Part shown: piece by piece, positions 17,425 to 25,962 of the stretch
Numbering within the stretch: position 1 is the stretch's first letter
Layout: each line of letters begins with the position of its first letter
Source of the DNA: Colimorpha sp045640985
GTDB lineage: Bacteria > Bacteroidota > Bacteroidia > Bacteroidales > P3
Reading direction: 5' to 3'
DNA length: 64,000 nucleotides
NCBI GenBank assembly: GCA_045640985.1
Contig: JAZUFZ010000048.1
Span: 1 to 64,000, forward strand
Translations under genes and position numbers: made by a program
The notes under the pieces: model-generated
What the model was told of the DNA's origin: nothing
Seen by the model: the letters and a program-made list of their open reading frames with translations, nothing else
The model's database searches: none

Positions 17425-18342
17425 ATGATGCCAGTTATGAGCCTATTGTCTTCACAGCCCGGTTTTGACCCCCCTGCCATTGTTGTGGTAGGAATGTTTG
17501 ACGGCATGCATCTCGGGCATCAGATGCTCATAAAGGCGCTATGTTCCGAGGCTTCACGCTTGAATATGCGTCCCATTGTGGTTACCTTTAGCAACCATCC
17601 CTCCTGTGTTGTGGGACATCGCAGTTCCGAACAATGGATCGGCGACCTTCCGGAGCGGCTCGCAATCCTGCATTCGCTGGGTGTGGAGGATGTGGCAGTC
17701 TTGGATTTTACCCCGGATTTGGCGCAGCTTACTGCCTGCGAATTTGTGGAACATTACCTTTATCCGTGTTTGGGTATGAGGGCGCTGCTATTGGGCTACG
17801 ATACCCGGTTCGGCAATCGCACCAGGGACGATTTTGATAAGCTTCCTCTGTTGGGTGCGCGGCTCGGATTTCAGATGCTGCACTACGATGCCCTGTTTCA
17901 GGGACAGGAACCCATAAGTTCTTCCCGCATCCGTAAAGCACTTCAGTCGGGTGATATGTCTGAAGTTTCAAGACTTCTCGGACGCGACTATACCATCAGC
18001 GGCGAAGTGGTTCACGGCCGCCATATTGGCAGCAGTCTCGGGTTCCCGACCGCAAACATATCGCTCGTACGGAATGCCAAAATCATGCCCGCTCAAGGGG
18101 TTTATAAGGTAATTCTGACAGCTGGCGGACGTTCCCCGCTTACCGGCATGGCAAACTGGGGCCCGCAACCCACATTTTCCGGCACCCAGCCCACGCTTGA
18201 AGTATTTCTTCCGGATTTCCAAGGATCTTTGTATGGCGAAACGGTAGAGGTCAGTTTCATCAGAAAAATACGTGACATCCGCTGTTTCTCTTCCAGAGAA
18301 GAACTCATAACCCAACTCCAGAACGACCAGAGTCAATTATGA
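17425..18342 (+). CDS. ribF: Bifunctional riboflavin kinase/FAD synthetase
   Basis: RibF phosphorylates riboflavin to FMN and adenylates FMN to FAD. The 305-residue protein has the N-terminal nucleotidyltransferase domain with GMFDGMHLGHQ near residue 23 and ISSSRIRKAL, and a C-terminal kinase domain with GRHIGSSLGFPTANI and GMANWGPQPTF, the riboflavin-binding loops. Its ATG lies three bases after the permease stop, and its stop overlaps the LRR gene (ATGA). Confidence 0.96.
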   Translation: MMPVMSLLSSQPGFDPPAIVVVGMFDGMHLGHQMLIKALCSEASRLNMRPIVVTFSNHPSCVVGHRSSEQWIGDLPERLAILHSLGVEDVAVLDFTPDLAQLTACEFVEHYLYPCLGMRALLLGYDTRFGNRTRDDFDKLPLLGARLGFQMLHYDALFQGQEPISSSRIRKALQSGDMSEVSRLLGRDYTISGEVVHGRHIGSSLGFPTANISLVRNAKIMPAQGVYKVILTAGGRSPLTGMANWGPQPTFSGTQPTLEVFLPDFQGSLYGETVEVSFIRKIRDIRCFSSREELITQLQNDQSQL

Positions 18343-18926
18343 AACGATTATACCCATACATGCTTCTGTTCGTGGTGTCCCTGCTATCTGCAACACCGCA
18401 GTCTGTGTCCGCCCAGCAGGACCGGGTCTATAAATCGCTCAGCGAAGTACGGAATCCTGAGCGGGTTTATCAGCTCAAGCTTTGCCACAAACACCTCCAT
18501 CAGGTTCCCGAGGAAATCCGGTCTATGACCAACCTCAGAGTACTCGACCTCGGTAAGAATGCCATTATTGTCATCCCTGCCTGGATAGGTGAACTCCAGA
18601 ACCTTGAAGAATTATACATCGATCGTAACCACGTCTGTTCCATACCACCGGAAATTGCCCGGCTCTCTAATCTCAAAATCCTTGACGCCAGCCGCAATCC
18701 TATCCTTGAGCTGCCCGATGTGATGGGGGAGATGTCAGGTCTGCAGAAGCTTATACTCTGGGCTACCGGCGTCTATTCCCTTCCACCCACATTCGTGGCC
18801 CTGAACGAAAGCCTTAAAGTACTCGACCTGAGGTCCAACCGCCTCAGTCATCAGGAGCAGGAGGCGCTTCGCGAACTGCTGCCCGATGTAACAAAACTCT
18901 GGGACCAGTCCTGTAATTGCAAATGA
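18339..18926 (+). CDS. Small exported leucine-rich-repeat protein
   Basis: A 195-residue protein with a signal peptide (cut near SVSAQ). Six or so 23-residue leucine-rich repeats follow at about residues 45-175 (patterns such as LRVLDLGKNAI, LEELYIDRNH, LKILDASRNP, LKVLDLRSNR), of the classic LxxLxLxxN type rather than the BspA type seen at 57 kb. LRR arcs bind proteins. The signal peptide indicates the periplasm or surface. It overlaps both neighbours by four bases, so it is cotranslated with ribF and the nitrilase gene; no functional link is known. Confidence 0.85.
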   Translation: MKRLYPYMLLFVVSLLSATPQSVSAQQDRVYKSLSEVRNPERVYQLKLCHKHLHQVPEEIRSMTNLRVLDLGKNAIIVIPAWIGELQNLEELYIDRNHVCSIPPEIARLSNLKILDASRNPILELPDVMGEMSGLQKLILWATGVYSLPPTFVALNESLKVLDLRSNRLSHQEQEALRELLPDVTKLWDQSCNCK

Positions 18927-19726
18927 CGGCAGAACAACTCCATATAGCCTATTTCCAGCAGGATATCTGCTGGGAGGACCCTCAGGCAAACTTCCTGAAG
19001 ATTGAACGGGCCCTGGCTTCAGCTATCTCGCCGGCCCATCCTGTTGATATCATAGTCGTACCTGAAACATTCTCAACCGGTTTCAGCGATAATATGGCGC
19101 GTATGGCGGAACTTCCTGAAGGCCCCTCTTACCAGTTCGCCCACCTCATGGCAAGCCGCTACAACGCAATGTTTATCGGCACCTGGACGCTCAAGCTGGA
19201 CAATCGCGTGTATAACCGCCTCCACTGGGTTATGCCCAACGGCGACTATGGATTCTACGACAAAGGGCATACCTTCCGTATGAGTTCCGAAGCCTCACAG
19301 CTGGCCCGGGGCACTCAACGCAAGACCTTCTTCTGGCGCGGCTGGCGCATCCGTCCCGCGGTATGCTACGATCTGCGTTTCCCGCAATGGCTGCGCAACA
19401 AATCCAAGATTCCCGGTGTGGTGAGCCCGCTGGATTATGACCTGCTGGTCGTATGCGCCAACTGGCCCGGGTCGCGCTTTCAGGCGTGGAACACGCTTCT
19501 CCAGGCGCGCGCCATCGAAAACGAGGCATACGTTCTCGGCGTAAACCGCGTAGGAGTTGATGGTACGGGCATACCCTATACAGGCCATTCGGCCGCTATA
19601 GACTACAAAGGTCAGATTCTCTCCCAATGCCAGCCGGGAGAGGAGCAGGTCCAGTTCGTTACCCTCTCCAAACCCGACCTCGACGTTTTCCGCCAGCATT
19701 GGCCCTTCTATCTCGATGCCGACTGA
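18923..19726 (+). CDS. Nitrilase-family amidase (omega-amidase-like)
   Basis: A 267-residue carbon-nitrogen hydrolase. Counting from the ATG at 18923, the catalytic triad is Glu48 (VVPETFSTGF), Lys114 (YDKGHTF) and Cys148 (AVCYDLRFP). This resembles omega-amidase, which hydrolyses alpha-ketoglutaramate or ketosuccinamate. The start is the ATG overlapping the LRR stop (ATGA); a TTG six bases earlier is less likely. It is the last gene of the packed plus-strand run; repeat element C follows 32 bases later. Substrate inferred from family only. Confidence 0.9.
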   Translation: MTAEQLHIAYFQQDICWEDPQANFLKIERALASAISPAHPVDIIVVPETFSTGFSDNMARMAELPEGPSYQFAHLMASRYNAMFIGTWTLKLDNRVYNRLHWVMPNGDYGFYDKGHTFRMSSEASQLARGTQRKTFFWRGWRIRPAVCYDLRFPQWLRNKSKIPGVVSPLDYDLLVVCANWPGSRFQAWNTLLQARAIENEAYVLGVNRVGVDGTGIPYTGHSAAIDYKGQILSQCQPGEEQVQFVTLSKPDLDVFRQHWPFYLDAD

Positions 19727-19757
19727 TTCTTCCGGGTTTTCTTCCTTGTTGTAATAT

Positions 19758-19904
19758 AGGCTTTTGTAAGGGGTAACTCCCTCTTATCTTCTTTTTATCT
19801 CCATATTAACTTCTTTTTATCTCCTTTTCTTAGAATAAGAGATAGAAAAAAGATAAACTGGAGATAAAAAGAAGATAGAAGGGCGTTACTGCATACAAAA
19901 GCCT
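19758..19904. repeat. 11-base-unit inverted-repeat element, copy C
   Basis: Outer arms AGGCTTTTGTA at 19758-19768 pair perfectly with 19894-19904. Inner 30-bp arms 19773-19802 and 19860-19889 pair with only a few mismatches. The inner sequence carries the same 11-base units as copies A and B. The outer arms are unique to this copy. The whole element is a nearly complete palindrome of 147 bases. Confidence 0.92.
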
Positions 19905-20014
19905 GAATTACATTCTGAAAGGGATTCTGAAAAAATTGATTTTCCCAATAGGCTATGGCTGAAAATTTGTGATGAAAAAAATGAAAAAAATCTATTTATA
20001 TCAGGATTTTTTCG

Positions 20015-20022
20015 TATCTTTG
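20015..20022 (+). promoter_or_regulatory. Promoter -7 element for the DASS carrier
   Basis: TATCTTTG followed by CA matches the Bacteroidota -7 consensus. No TTTG is found 19-21 bases upstream, so the -33 part is weak or absent. Confidence 0.7.
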
Positions 20023-20109
20023 CATTTCATTTTCTATAGAAAATGTATGTACAAAGTTGTGAATGACAGATGATTAATTAAAGTAATAAATTAAAAAAAA
20101 ACTAAAAAA

Positions 20110-21540
20110 ATGGACAAGAAAAAACTAATCGGTTGGATTGTATCCATCGTTTTGACCCTGTTCTTCTGGCTGTTGCCGTTGGAATCCTACGGCATACCTG
20201 GCCTTACGGTGGTTGAAAAACGCGTGATTGCGCTGTTCGTGTTTGCGGCCTGCATGTGGATTTGCGAGGCTGTTCCAATCTGGACTACTTCGGTTCTGGT
20301 AATGGTTCTGATGCTGCTGGTGACTTCCGACAGTATGCTGATGCCTTTCCGTCCTGAAGGTGTGCTTCCGGATAATGCTATCAGCTACAAGGCTATCATG
20401 GCAGCTTTTGCCGATCCTACGGTGATGCTGTTTATGGGTGGTTTCGTGCTGGCTATCGCTGCAACGAAGTATAAATTCGATGCTGCTCTGGCTAAGGCGC
20501 TGATGAGACCTTTCGGTGACAAGCCTGCAATGGTAATGCTCGGCTTTATCCTGATTACTGCACTGTTCTCTATGTTTATGAGCAATACCGCAACCGCAGC
20601 TATGATGCTTGCCATCCTTACCCCAGTGCTGGCAAGTCTGAAGGACAGCCGCGGCAGAATCGGTCTGGCTCTTTCCATTCCTGTAGCTGCAAATGTCGGC
20701 GGTATGGGTACTCCTATCGGAACACCTCCAAATGCTGTAGCCGTTAAATATCTGAACGAAACACTTCCTGAGCCTGTAGGCTTCGGTAACTGGATGCTGG
20801 TAATGGTTCCTGTGGTTATTCTGGTTCTTTTCCTGGCCTGGGTATTCCTGTGCAAGGTATTCCCCTTCGGAAAGGGCGAGACCGTAAAGGTTGAGATTGA
20901 AGGCGAATTTGACAAGAGCCCTAAAGCCTGGGTTGTGTATATCACCTTTATCGTTACCATACTGTTGTGGGTTACCGGAAAATGGACTGGCCTGAATGCT
21001 AACGTGGTGGCTCTCGTTCCATTTGCAACGTTTGCTATCTGCGGAATCTTCGACAAGAACGACCTCCGCAAGGTGGACTGGGATGTTCTGTGGCTTGTGG
21101 CCGGTGGTTTTGCACTTGGCGTGGGTCTTGACAAGACCGGTCTGGCTTCCCATCTGGTAGAGGCTATCCCATTCAACACATGGCCTGTAATGCTTGTTCT
21201 CATCGGCAGCGGTCTGCTCTGCATACTGATGTCCACCTTTATGAGCAACAGCGCCACGGCAGCTCTTCTGATTCCTATCCTGGCAGCCGTAGGCAGCGGT
21301 ATGACCGAGCAGCTGGCCCCATTTGGCGGTGTGGCTACATTGCTGGTTGGTATTGCGCTGTCTGCTTCTCTGGCTATGGCTCTCCCGATTTCAACGCCTC
21401 CAAATGCGCTGGCATACGCCAAGGGATTCATCAAGCAGAAGGATATGGCCCTCGTGGGAATCTTTGTGGGTATCGTAGGTATGATTATTGCATACTTTAT
21501 TTTGATATTCGCTGGAAAAATAGGTTTGTTGGTTGGTTAA
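20110..21540 (+). CDS. DASS/SLC13-family sodium:carboxylate carrier
   Basis: A 476-residue inner-membrane carrier of the divalent anion/sodium symporter family. Both halves contain the substrate/sodium-binding hairpin motif: SNTATAAMMLAI with GTPIGTPPNAVAV in the first half, SNSATAALLIPI with ALPISTPPNALAY in the second. Members import succinate, malate, fumarate, citrate or sulfate; SNT and TPPNA motifs favour dicarboxylates, as an inference. The porin-like gene 11 bases downstream is on the same transcript and probably passes the substrate across the outer membrane. Confidence 0.92.
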   Translation: MDKKKLIGWIVSIVLTLFFWLLPLESYGIPGLTVVEKRVIALFVFAACMWICEAVPIWTTSVLVMVLMLLVTSDSMLMPFRPEGVLPDNAISYKAIMAAFADPTVMLFMGGFVLAIAATKYKFDAALAKALMRPFGDKPAMVMLGFILITALFSMFMSNTATAAMMLAILTPVLASLKDSRGRIGLALSIPVAANVGGMGTPIGTPPNAVAVKYLNETLPEPVGFGNWMLVMVPVVILVLFLAWVFLCKVFPFGKGETVKVEIEGEFDKSPKAWVVYITFIVTILLWVTGKWTGLNANVVALVPFATFAICGIFDKNDLRKVDWDVLWLVAGGFALGVGLDKTGLASHLVEAIPFNTWPVMLVLIGSGLLCILMSTFMSNSATAALLIPILAAVGSGMTEQLAPFGGVATLLVGIALSASLAMALPISTPPNALAYAKGFIKQKDMALVGIFVGIVGMIIAYFILIFAGKIGLLVG

Positions 21541-21551
21541 ATTGATTGAGA

Positions 21552-23039
21552 ATGAAAAGAATAGTTATATTGATGGCAACTGTGCTGTTATGCTCCGGCG
21601 TAATGGCACAGCAGCCTGCTCTCAAGAAAGCTGAACTGCGTCAGGATACCCCGGAAAAAGTGTCCAAGGATCAGTCTTTGTCGGAGAAGAATGCTGATGA
21701 AAAAGCGGCTCCGGAAACCAAACCGGCCGACGCGAAACATCAGCACCATAAGGTTAGGGTAACCCCTTATGGCTTTGTGAGAAATTATTTTACCTACGAC
21801 AATCGTAGTACCTACTATGTAATCGGCGGTGAATATAATATGATTCCCAAGGACGAGAACTGGAATATGACGGAGGCAGAAGCAGCCGCTACGGGTCTGG
21901 AACGCTATGACCTGAACGCTGTTCCTACCGCCAGTTTCCTTGCCATTACTACCCGTATAGGTCTGAACCTTGAGGGCCCGGAGGTATGGGGCGCAAAAAC
22001 CAGTGGTAAGATTGAAGGCGACTTCGGCGGTTTCAGTACCACCAACAGCGTGTTCCGTATCCGTCAGGCTTTTGCCAAGTTGAACTGGAAGAATGAAGAA
22101 GAACGTACCAGCAGCGAACTTCTGATGGGTCAGACCTGGCATCCGCTGAGCGGCGATATCATGCCTGAAGTTCTTGGCATGGCAGCTGGTGCTCCATTCC
22201 GTCCCCACAGCCGTACTCCTCAGGTCCGCTATCAGTTTTATCAGGGAGACTTCGGTTTTACCGTATCTGCACTCTATCAGTTGCAGTATATGAATCAGGG
22301 CCCGACCTTCGATGGTTCTAAATGGAGCCGTACCAACAGCACAGAGTATGCGAATAACGCCATTATGCCGGAATTCTTCCTGGGTGTAAACCTCAAGAAC
22401 CAGCATATTTATGCGCAGTTGGGCGCAGATCTGCAGACCATCCGTCCTCGCACTTTCGGTACTGTGGATAATGGCGGCGTAACTTACAAGGTTCCCGTAA
22501 ATGAAAAACTGACTTGCCTTACGCCAACGCTGTATTTCCAATATACAGAAGGCCGTTTTGCTTTGAAATTCCGTACACTTCTGGCAGAAAATACCAGCCA
22601 TCTGAATATGCTCATGAGTGGCTATGGTGTAACGGGTATGAATGCTGACGGTAGCTGGGAATATACCGCCCTCCGCAACTCTACAAGCTATATCAATTTT
22701 GCATATAACATAGGCAAACGCAAGGATATCCGTCTGGATCTTTTCTTCGGCTATATGAAGAACCTCGGCCTTACCGACAAAGGTGCGCAGTTAGCTGATC
22801 AGAACAACGACGGTCTGGCTGATGCCAATTATGTCTATTGCAAAGGCAATTATACCAACATCAACAGCATCTACAGAGTGGCTCCTTCGGTAAGCTATAA
22901 CCTTAAACACTTCAACGTGGGTCTGGAATATGAACTCACCGGTGTTAATTATGGCGATTTGCAGTTGGATGGTACTGTAGAAGGTATGCGTGATGTTTTA
23001 GGCCACAGAGTATGCGTTTTGATGAAATATAATTTTTAA
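21552..23039 (+). CDS. Outer-membrane porin-like protein (beta barrel)
   Basis: About 495 residues: signal peptide with a cut near GVMAQ, a charged Lys/Glu/Ala-rich linker (about residues 23-60), then a long aromatic-rich beta-strand region beginning VRVTPYGFVRNYF and ending KYNF with a terminal Phe. This matches DcaP-like or similar Bacteroidota porins that admit small organic acids, though the family is not recognised with certainty. I start at the ATG at 21552, since the upstream TTG at 21546 is weaker. It follows the DASS gene by 11 bases and ends at a terminator. Confidence 0.8.
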   Translation: MKRIVILMATVLLCSGVMAQQPALKKAELRQDTPEKVSKDQSLSEKNADEKAAPETKPADAKHQHHKVRVTPYGFVRNYFTYDNRSTYYVIGGEYNMIPKDENWNMTEAEAAATGLERYDLNAVPTASFLAITTRIGLNLEGPEVWGAKTSGKIEGDFGGFSTTNSVFRIRQAFAKLNWKNEEERTSSELLMGQTWHPLSGDIMPEVLGMAAGAPFRPHSRTPQVRYQFYQGDFGFTVSALYQLQYMNQGPTFDGSKWSRTNSTEYANNAIMPEFFLGVNLKNQHIYAQLGADLQTIRPRTFGTVDNGGVTYKVPVNEKLTCLTPTLYFQYTEGRFALKFRTLLAENTSHLNMLMSGYGVTGMNADGSWEYTALRNSTSYINFAYNIGKRKDIRLDLFFGYMKNLGLTDKGAQLADQNNDGLADANYVYCKGNYTNINSIYRVAPSVSYNLKHFNVGLEYELTGVNYGDLQLDGTVEGMRDVLGHRVCVLMKYNF

Positions 23040-23058
23040 TAATTATATGAAAACCAAA

Positions 23059-23095
23059 GAGTCCTCGTCGTAAACAGGCGGGGATTCTTTTTTTT
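23059..23095 (+). terminator. Terminator after the porin-like gene
   Basis: A 9-bp stem with G-T wobbles (23059-23067 with 23079-23087) followed by eight T residues. It ends the DASS/porin transcript. Confidence 0.85.
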
Positions 23096-23102
23096 CGGAA
23101 AT

Positions 23103-23564
23103 ATGTTGGAACTTTTAGGAACCTGGGGATATTGGGGACTGTTTTTAGGCTCTTTTGCTGCTGCTACAGTAGTGCCGTTTTCTTCGGACGTACTCATTAT
23201 CGGAATTCTGCTTGCTGGCGGAGATCCTTTATTGAGTTTCCTTTCTGCAACTCTTGGAAACTGGCTTGGCGGACTTACATCGTTCGGTATAGGCTGGCTC
23301 GGCAAATGGGAATGGCTGGAAAAATGGTTTCATGTAAAGAAGGAAACGCTTGAAAAACAAAAGTCCATAATTGATAGGTGGGGGGCATTACTGGCAATAT
23401 TCTCCTGGCTTCCGGTGGTAGGGGATGTGTTTGCTATAGGATTGGGTTTTTATAAAGTCCGCCCTGGGCGGTGTGCCTTCTGGCTATTGGTAGGCAAGGC
23501 CCTGCGCTATCTGTTGTGGATAGGGCTTTTTATGATTTTCGGGGAAAATATTCCCTGGCTATGA
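23103..23564 (+). CDS. YqaA-like small DedA-family membrane protein
   Basis: A 153-residue membrane protein with a shortened VTT/DedA-like core: GTWGYWGLFLGSFAAATVVPFSSD at the N terminus, a Gly-rich SATLGNWLGGLTSFGIGWLGK middle, and a hydrophobic C-terminal helix. YqaA proteins are related to the larger DedA phospholipid-scrambling family but have no established activity. It follows the terminator by eight bases and its 3' end converges with ybaK (six-base overlap). Confidence 0.85.
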   Translation: MLELLGTWGYWGLFLGSFAAATVVPFSSDVLIIGILLAGGDPLLSFLSATLGNWLGGLTSFGIGWLGKWEWLEKWFHVKKETLEKQKSIIDRWGALLAIFSWLPVVGDVFAIGLGFYKVRPGRCAFWLLVGKALRYLLWIGLFMIFGENIPWL

Positions 23565-24047
23565 TCTGATTAAATCAGCAATCGTGGCGGGTACGATACT
23601 TACAAGTTCTTGCGGAACAATGGAAAGCATAAGTCCTCGCATACCTGCGCTGATGTAGATGATATCATAGTTACAACAGGAGGAATGAATCCAGGTAGGA
23701 TATGATTTTTTCATCCCGATAGGGGAACAGCCGCCCCGGATATAGCCAGTAAGTGGGAGTAATTCTTTTTGATGTATCATCTCGCAGCTTTTGTTGCCTG
23801 TGATTTTCGCGACTTTCTTTAAGTCCACTTCTTGGTCTCCTGGAATTACGCATACGAAAATACCTATCTTATCACCATGTAAGACTAAGGTTTTGAACAA
23901 TTGATTGAGAGGCAGATGTAGTACATTGGCTGTATGCTCTGCTCCAAGGTCGTCTTCATCAACAGGATAGGGGAGGAGCGTGTAATGAATTTTCTTTTGG
24001 TCGAGAATCCTTGCTACGTTTGTTTTTGAAATCTTGTTATCTGCCAT
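23559..24047 (-). CDS. ybaK: Cys-tRNA(Pro) deacylase YbaK
   Basis: YbaK (162 residues) hydrolyses cysteine wrongly attached to tRNA-Pro, and can be helped by ProRS. The signature residues are the VEDLxA-like TLPYPVDEDDLGAEHTA near the N terminus, FKTLVLHGDKIGIFVCVIPGDQEVDLKKVAK with the catalytic lysine, and GYIRGGCSPIGMKK near residue 110. It lies three bases after the ABC-F gene on the same strand. Confidence 0.93.
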   Translation of the reverse strand: MADNKISKTNVARILDQKKIHYTLLPYPVDEDDLGAEHTANVLHLPLNQLFKTLVLHGDKIGIFVCVIPGDQEVDLKKVAKITGNKSCEMIHQKELLPLTGYIRGGCSPIGMKKSYPTWIHSSCCNYDIIYISAGMRGLMLSIVPQELVSIVPATIADLIRS

Positions 24048-24050
24048 AGT

Positions 24051-25961
24051 TCAGCTGTGGTTGGAAACTGTACTAAAATTAATAAGTTCATCGAGTTCCA
24101 GCCATCGCATTTCCTTTTCATCTAATTCTGAAAGAATTTCACCGATACGGTTGCTGGTTTGGGTTAGTTCTTCAATTGTTGCCTCTCCGCTGTTTAGTAT
24201 TGTTTCTAATTGTTGCTTTTCCTGATTAAGGTGTTCTATATCGTTGGTCAATTGTTCATATTCTTGTTTTTGTTTATACGATGCCTTGGGCTTGTCGTTT
24301 TTGGGACGTTCCGTTTTGGGCTTTTCATCCCGATGCTGTTTGGAGGCCTCCTTTGTCTGTTGGAGTCTGGTTTTCCTGTATTCAGTATAATTGCTGTGGT
24401 AGTCGCGGATCTTACCCTCACCTTCAAACACAAAGATATGGTCCACGAGATTGTCCATAAAACTACGGTCGTGGCTTACGATAATCAGGCATCCTTTATA
24501 GGTGGACAGAAACTGTTCCAGGATTTCGAGAGTGTAAATGTCCAGATCGTTTGTGGGCTCGTCCAGAATGAGAAAATTAGGATTGGCCATAAGAACTTTC
24601 AGCAGATATAGTCTTCGTTTCTCACCACCGCTGAGATTGCCGAAGTAGTTATATTGGGTAGTTCCGTCAAACCCGAAGTAGGTCAGGAATTGGTGAGCTG
24701 TTAATTCTTTTCCTCCTTCCAGTTGTATAACATCGGCAACCTCCTTGATGATTTCAATTACCCGCATGTCATCCTTGGTTTTGAGACCGTTTTGGGTATA
24801 GAATCCGAATTTAATGGTCTGTCCGACTATTACCCGACCGCTGTCGGGACGGAGCTGTTCTGTAATGATATTGAGAAATGTAGATTTACCGATACCGTTT
24901 GGACCTACGATACCGATTTTTTCTCCTTTTTTGAAAGTGTAGCTGAAATCATCAATTACTTTCTGTCTATCGTAACTTTTGCTGATATTGTATAGTTCCA
25001 GAATCTTGCCGCCGATACGTTCAGTTTTTACGGTGAGTTGAGGCTTTTTATCCTCGAATTTAGTATGAACCTTTTCTTCAAGTTCGTAGAATGCATCTAT
25101 TCTTGCACGGGATTTCGTCCCGCGAGCCTGAGGCATTCTTCGCATCCAGTCCAGTTCAGTACGGTAAAGACCTTTGGCTTTTTCAACCTCAATGCGTTCG
25201 TTATATTCCCGTTCAGCTTTCTTCTCAAGATAATAGTTGTAGGTGCCGCGATAATGGTATAACTGGCTGTTATCAATCTCGATAATATCCTGGCAGACAT
25301 TATCAAGAAAATAACGGTCGTGGGTAACCATAAGAATACTCAGTTTCTGTTTACTGAGAAACTCCTCAAGCCATTCTATCATTTCGATGTCCAGATGATT
25401 GGTGGGCTCATCAAGAATCAAAAAATTACAATCATCAATCAAAGTCCTGGCGAGTGCAACCTTTTTTTGTTCCCCGCCACTCATGATTTTGATCGATTTG
25501 TCAAGGTCGTTTATCTTGAGACGATAGAGAATTTCCTTGACTTTGTTTTCGTAGTCCCACGCATTGAGAGCATCCATTGTATTGATGCATTCCTGCAATT
25601 CGGACTCGGCTTCTGGTGAAGGATGAATTTGGATATTTAGCAATGCTTCTTCATAACGACGGACCAAGCGCACGAAAGTGTTTTCGCTTGCGAATACGAA
25701 ATCTTTTACGGTTTGGTCGGTATGAATATCAGGATCTTGAGGCAGATAGGCCATTTTGATATCATTCCTGAAGGTATAGGACCCAGCGTCTTGCAGTACT
25801 TTTCCAGTTAGAATATTTAGCAATGAACTCTTTCCATAGCCGTTACGGGCAATCAGCGCCGTTTTTTGTCCGGCATTGATACCGAATGAAATATTCTCAA
25901 AAAGAATTTTGTCTCCATACGCTTTGGTAAGTCCTTCTACAGTTAAAAGTGCATCTGCCAT
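24051..25961 (-). CDS. uup: ABC-F ribosome-associated ATPase, Uup type
   Basis: A 636-residue soluble protein with two ABC ATPase domains and no membrane segments. Domain 1 has Walker A ARNGYGKSSLL and signature MSGGEQKKVAL with LDEPTNHLD; domain 2 has GPNGIGKSTFL, LSGGEKRRLYL and LDEPTNDLD. The linker between them and a C-terminal Lys/Glu-rich coiled coil (about residues 545-630) are typical of Uup. ABC-F proteins act on the ribosome or at branched DNA; resistance to antibiotics is possible but not indicated. It is packed against rarA (1-base gap) and ybaK. Confidence 0.93.
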   Translation of the reverse strand: MADALLTVEGLTKAYGDKILFENISFGINAGQKTALIARNGYGKSSLLNILTGKVLQDAGSYTFRNDIKMAYLPQDPDIHTDQTVKDFVFASENTFVRLVRRYEEALLNIQIHPSPEAESELQECINTMDALNAWDYENKVKEILYRLKINDLDKSIKIMSGGEQKKVALARTLIDDCNFLILDEPTNHLDIEMIEWLEEFLSKQKLSILMVTHDRYFLDNVCQDIIEIDNSQLYHYRGTYNYYLEKKAEREYNERIEVEKAKGLYRTELDWMRRMPQARGTKSRARIDAFYELEEKVHTKFEDKKPQLTVKTERIGGKILELYNISKSYDRQKVIDDFSYTFKKGEKIGIVGPNGIGKSTFLNIITEQLRPDSGRVIVGQTIKFGFYTQNGLKTKDDMRVIEIIKEVADVIQLEGGKELTAHQFLTYFGFDGTTQYNYFGNLSGGEKRRLYLLKVLMANPNFLILDEPTNDLDIYTLEILEQFLSTYKGCLIIVSHDRSFMDNLVDHIFVFEGEGKIRDYHSNYTEYRKTRLQQTKEASKQHRDEKPKTERPKNDKPKASYKQKQEYEQLTNDIEHLNQEKQQLETILNSGEATIEELTQTSNRIGEILSELDEKEMRWLELDELINFSTVSNHS

Positions 25962-25962
25962 A

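Larger units (their letters stand above)
19727..20109. other. Non-coding stretch between nitrilase and DASS genes
   Basis: No gene is seen in these 383 bases. They contain repeat element C (19758-19904) and, from about 19920, an AT-rich region with the promoter -7 box TATCTTTG at 20015-20022. The leader before the DASS start is nearly 80 bases, A-rich, with no riboswitch structure recognised. Confidence 0.7.

Noticed and set aside
20125..21434. Two long minus-strand frames opposite the DASS carrier gene
   Set aside because: They overlap each other and the carrier, whose motifs are plain. Their translations are low-complexity and match no family.
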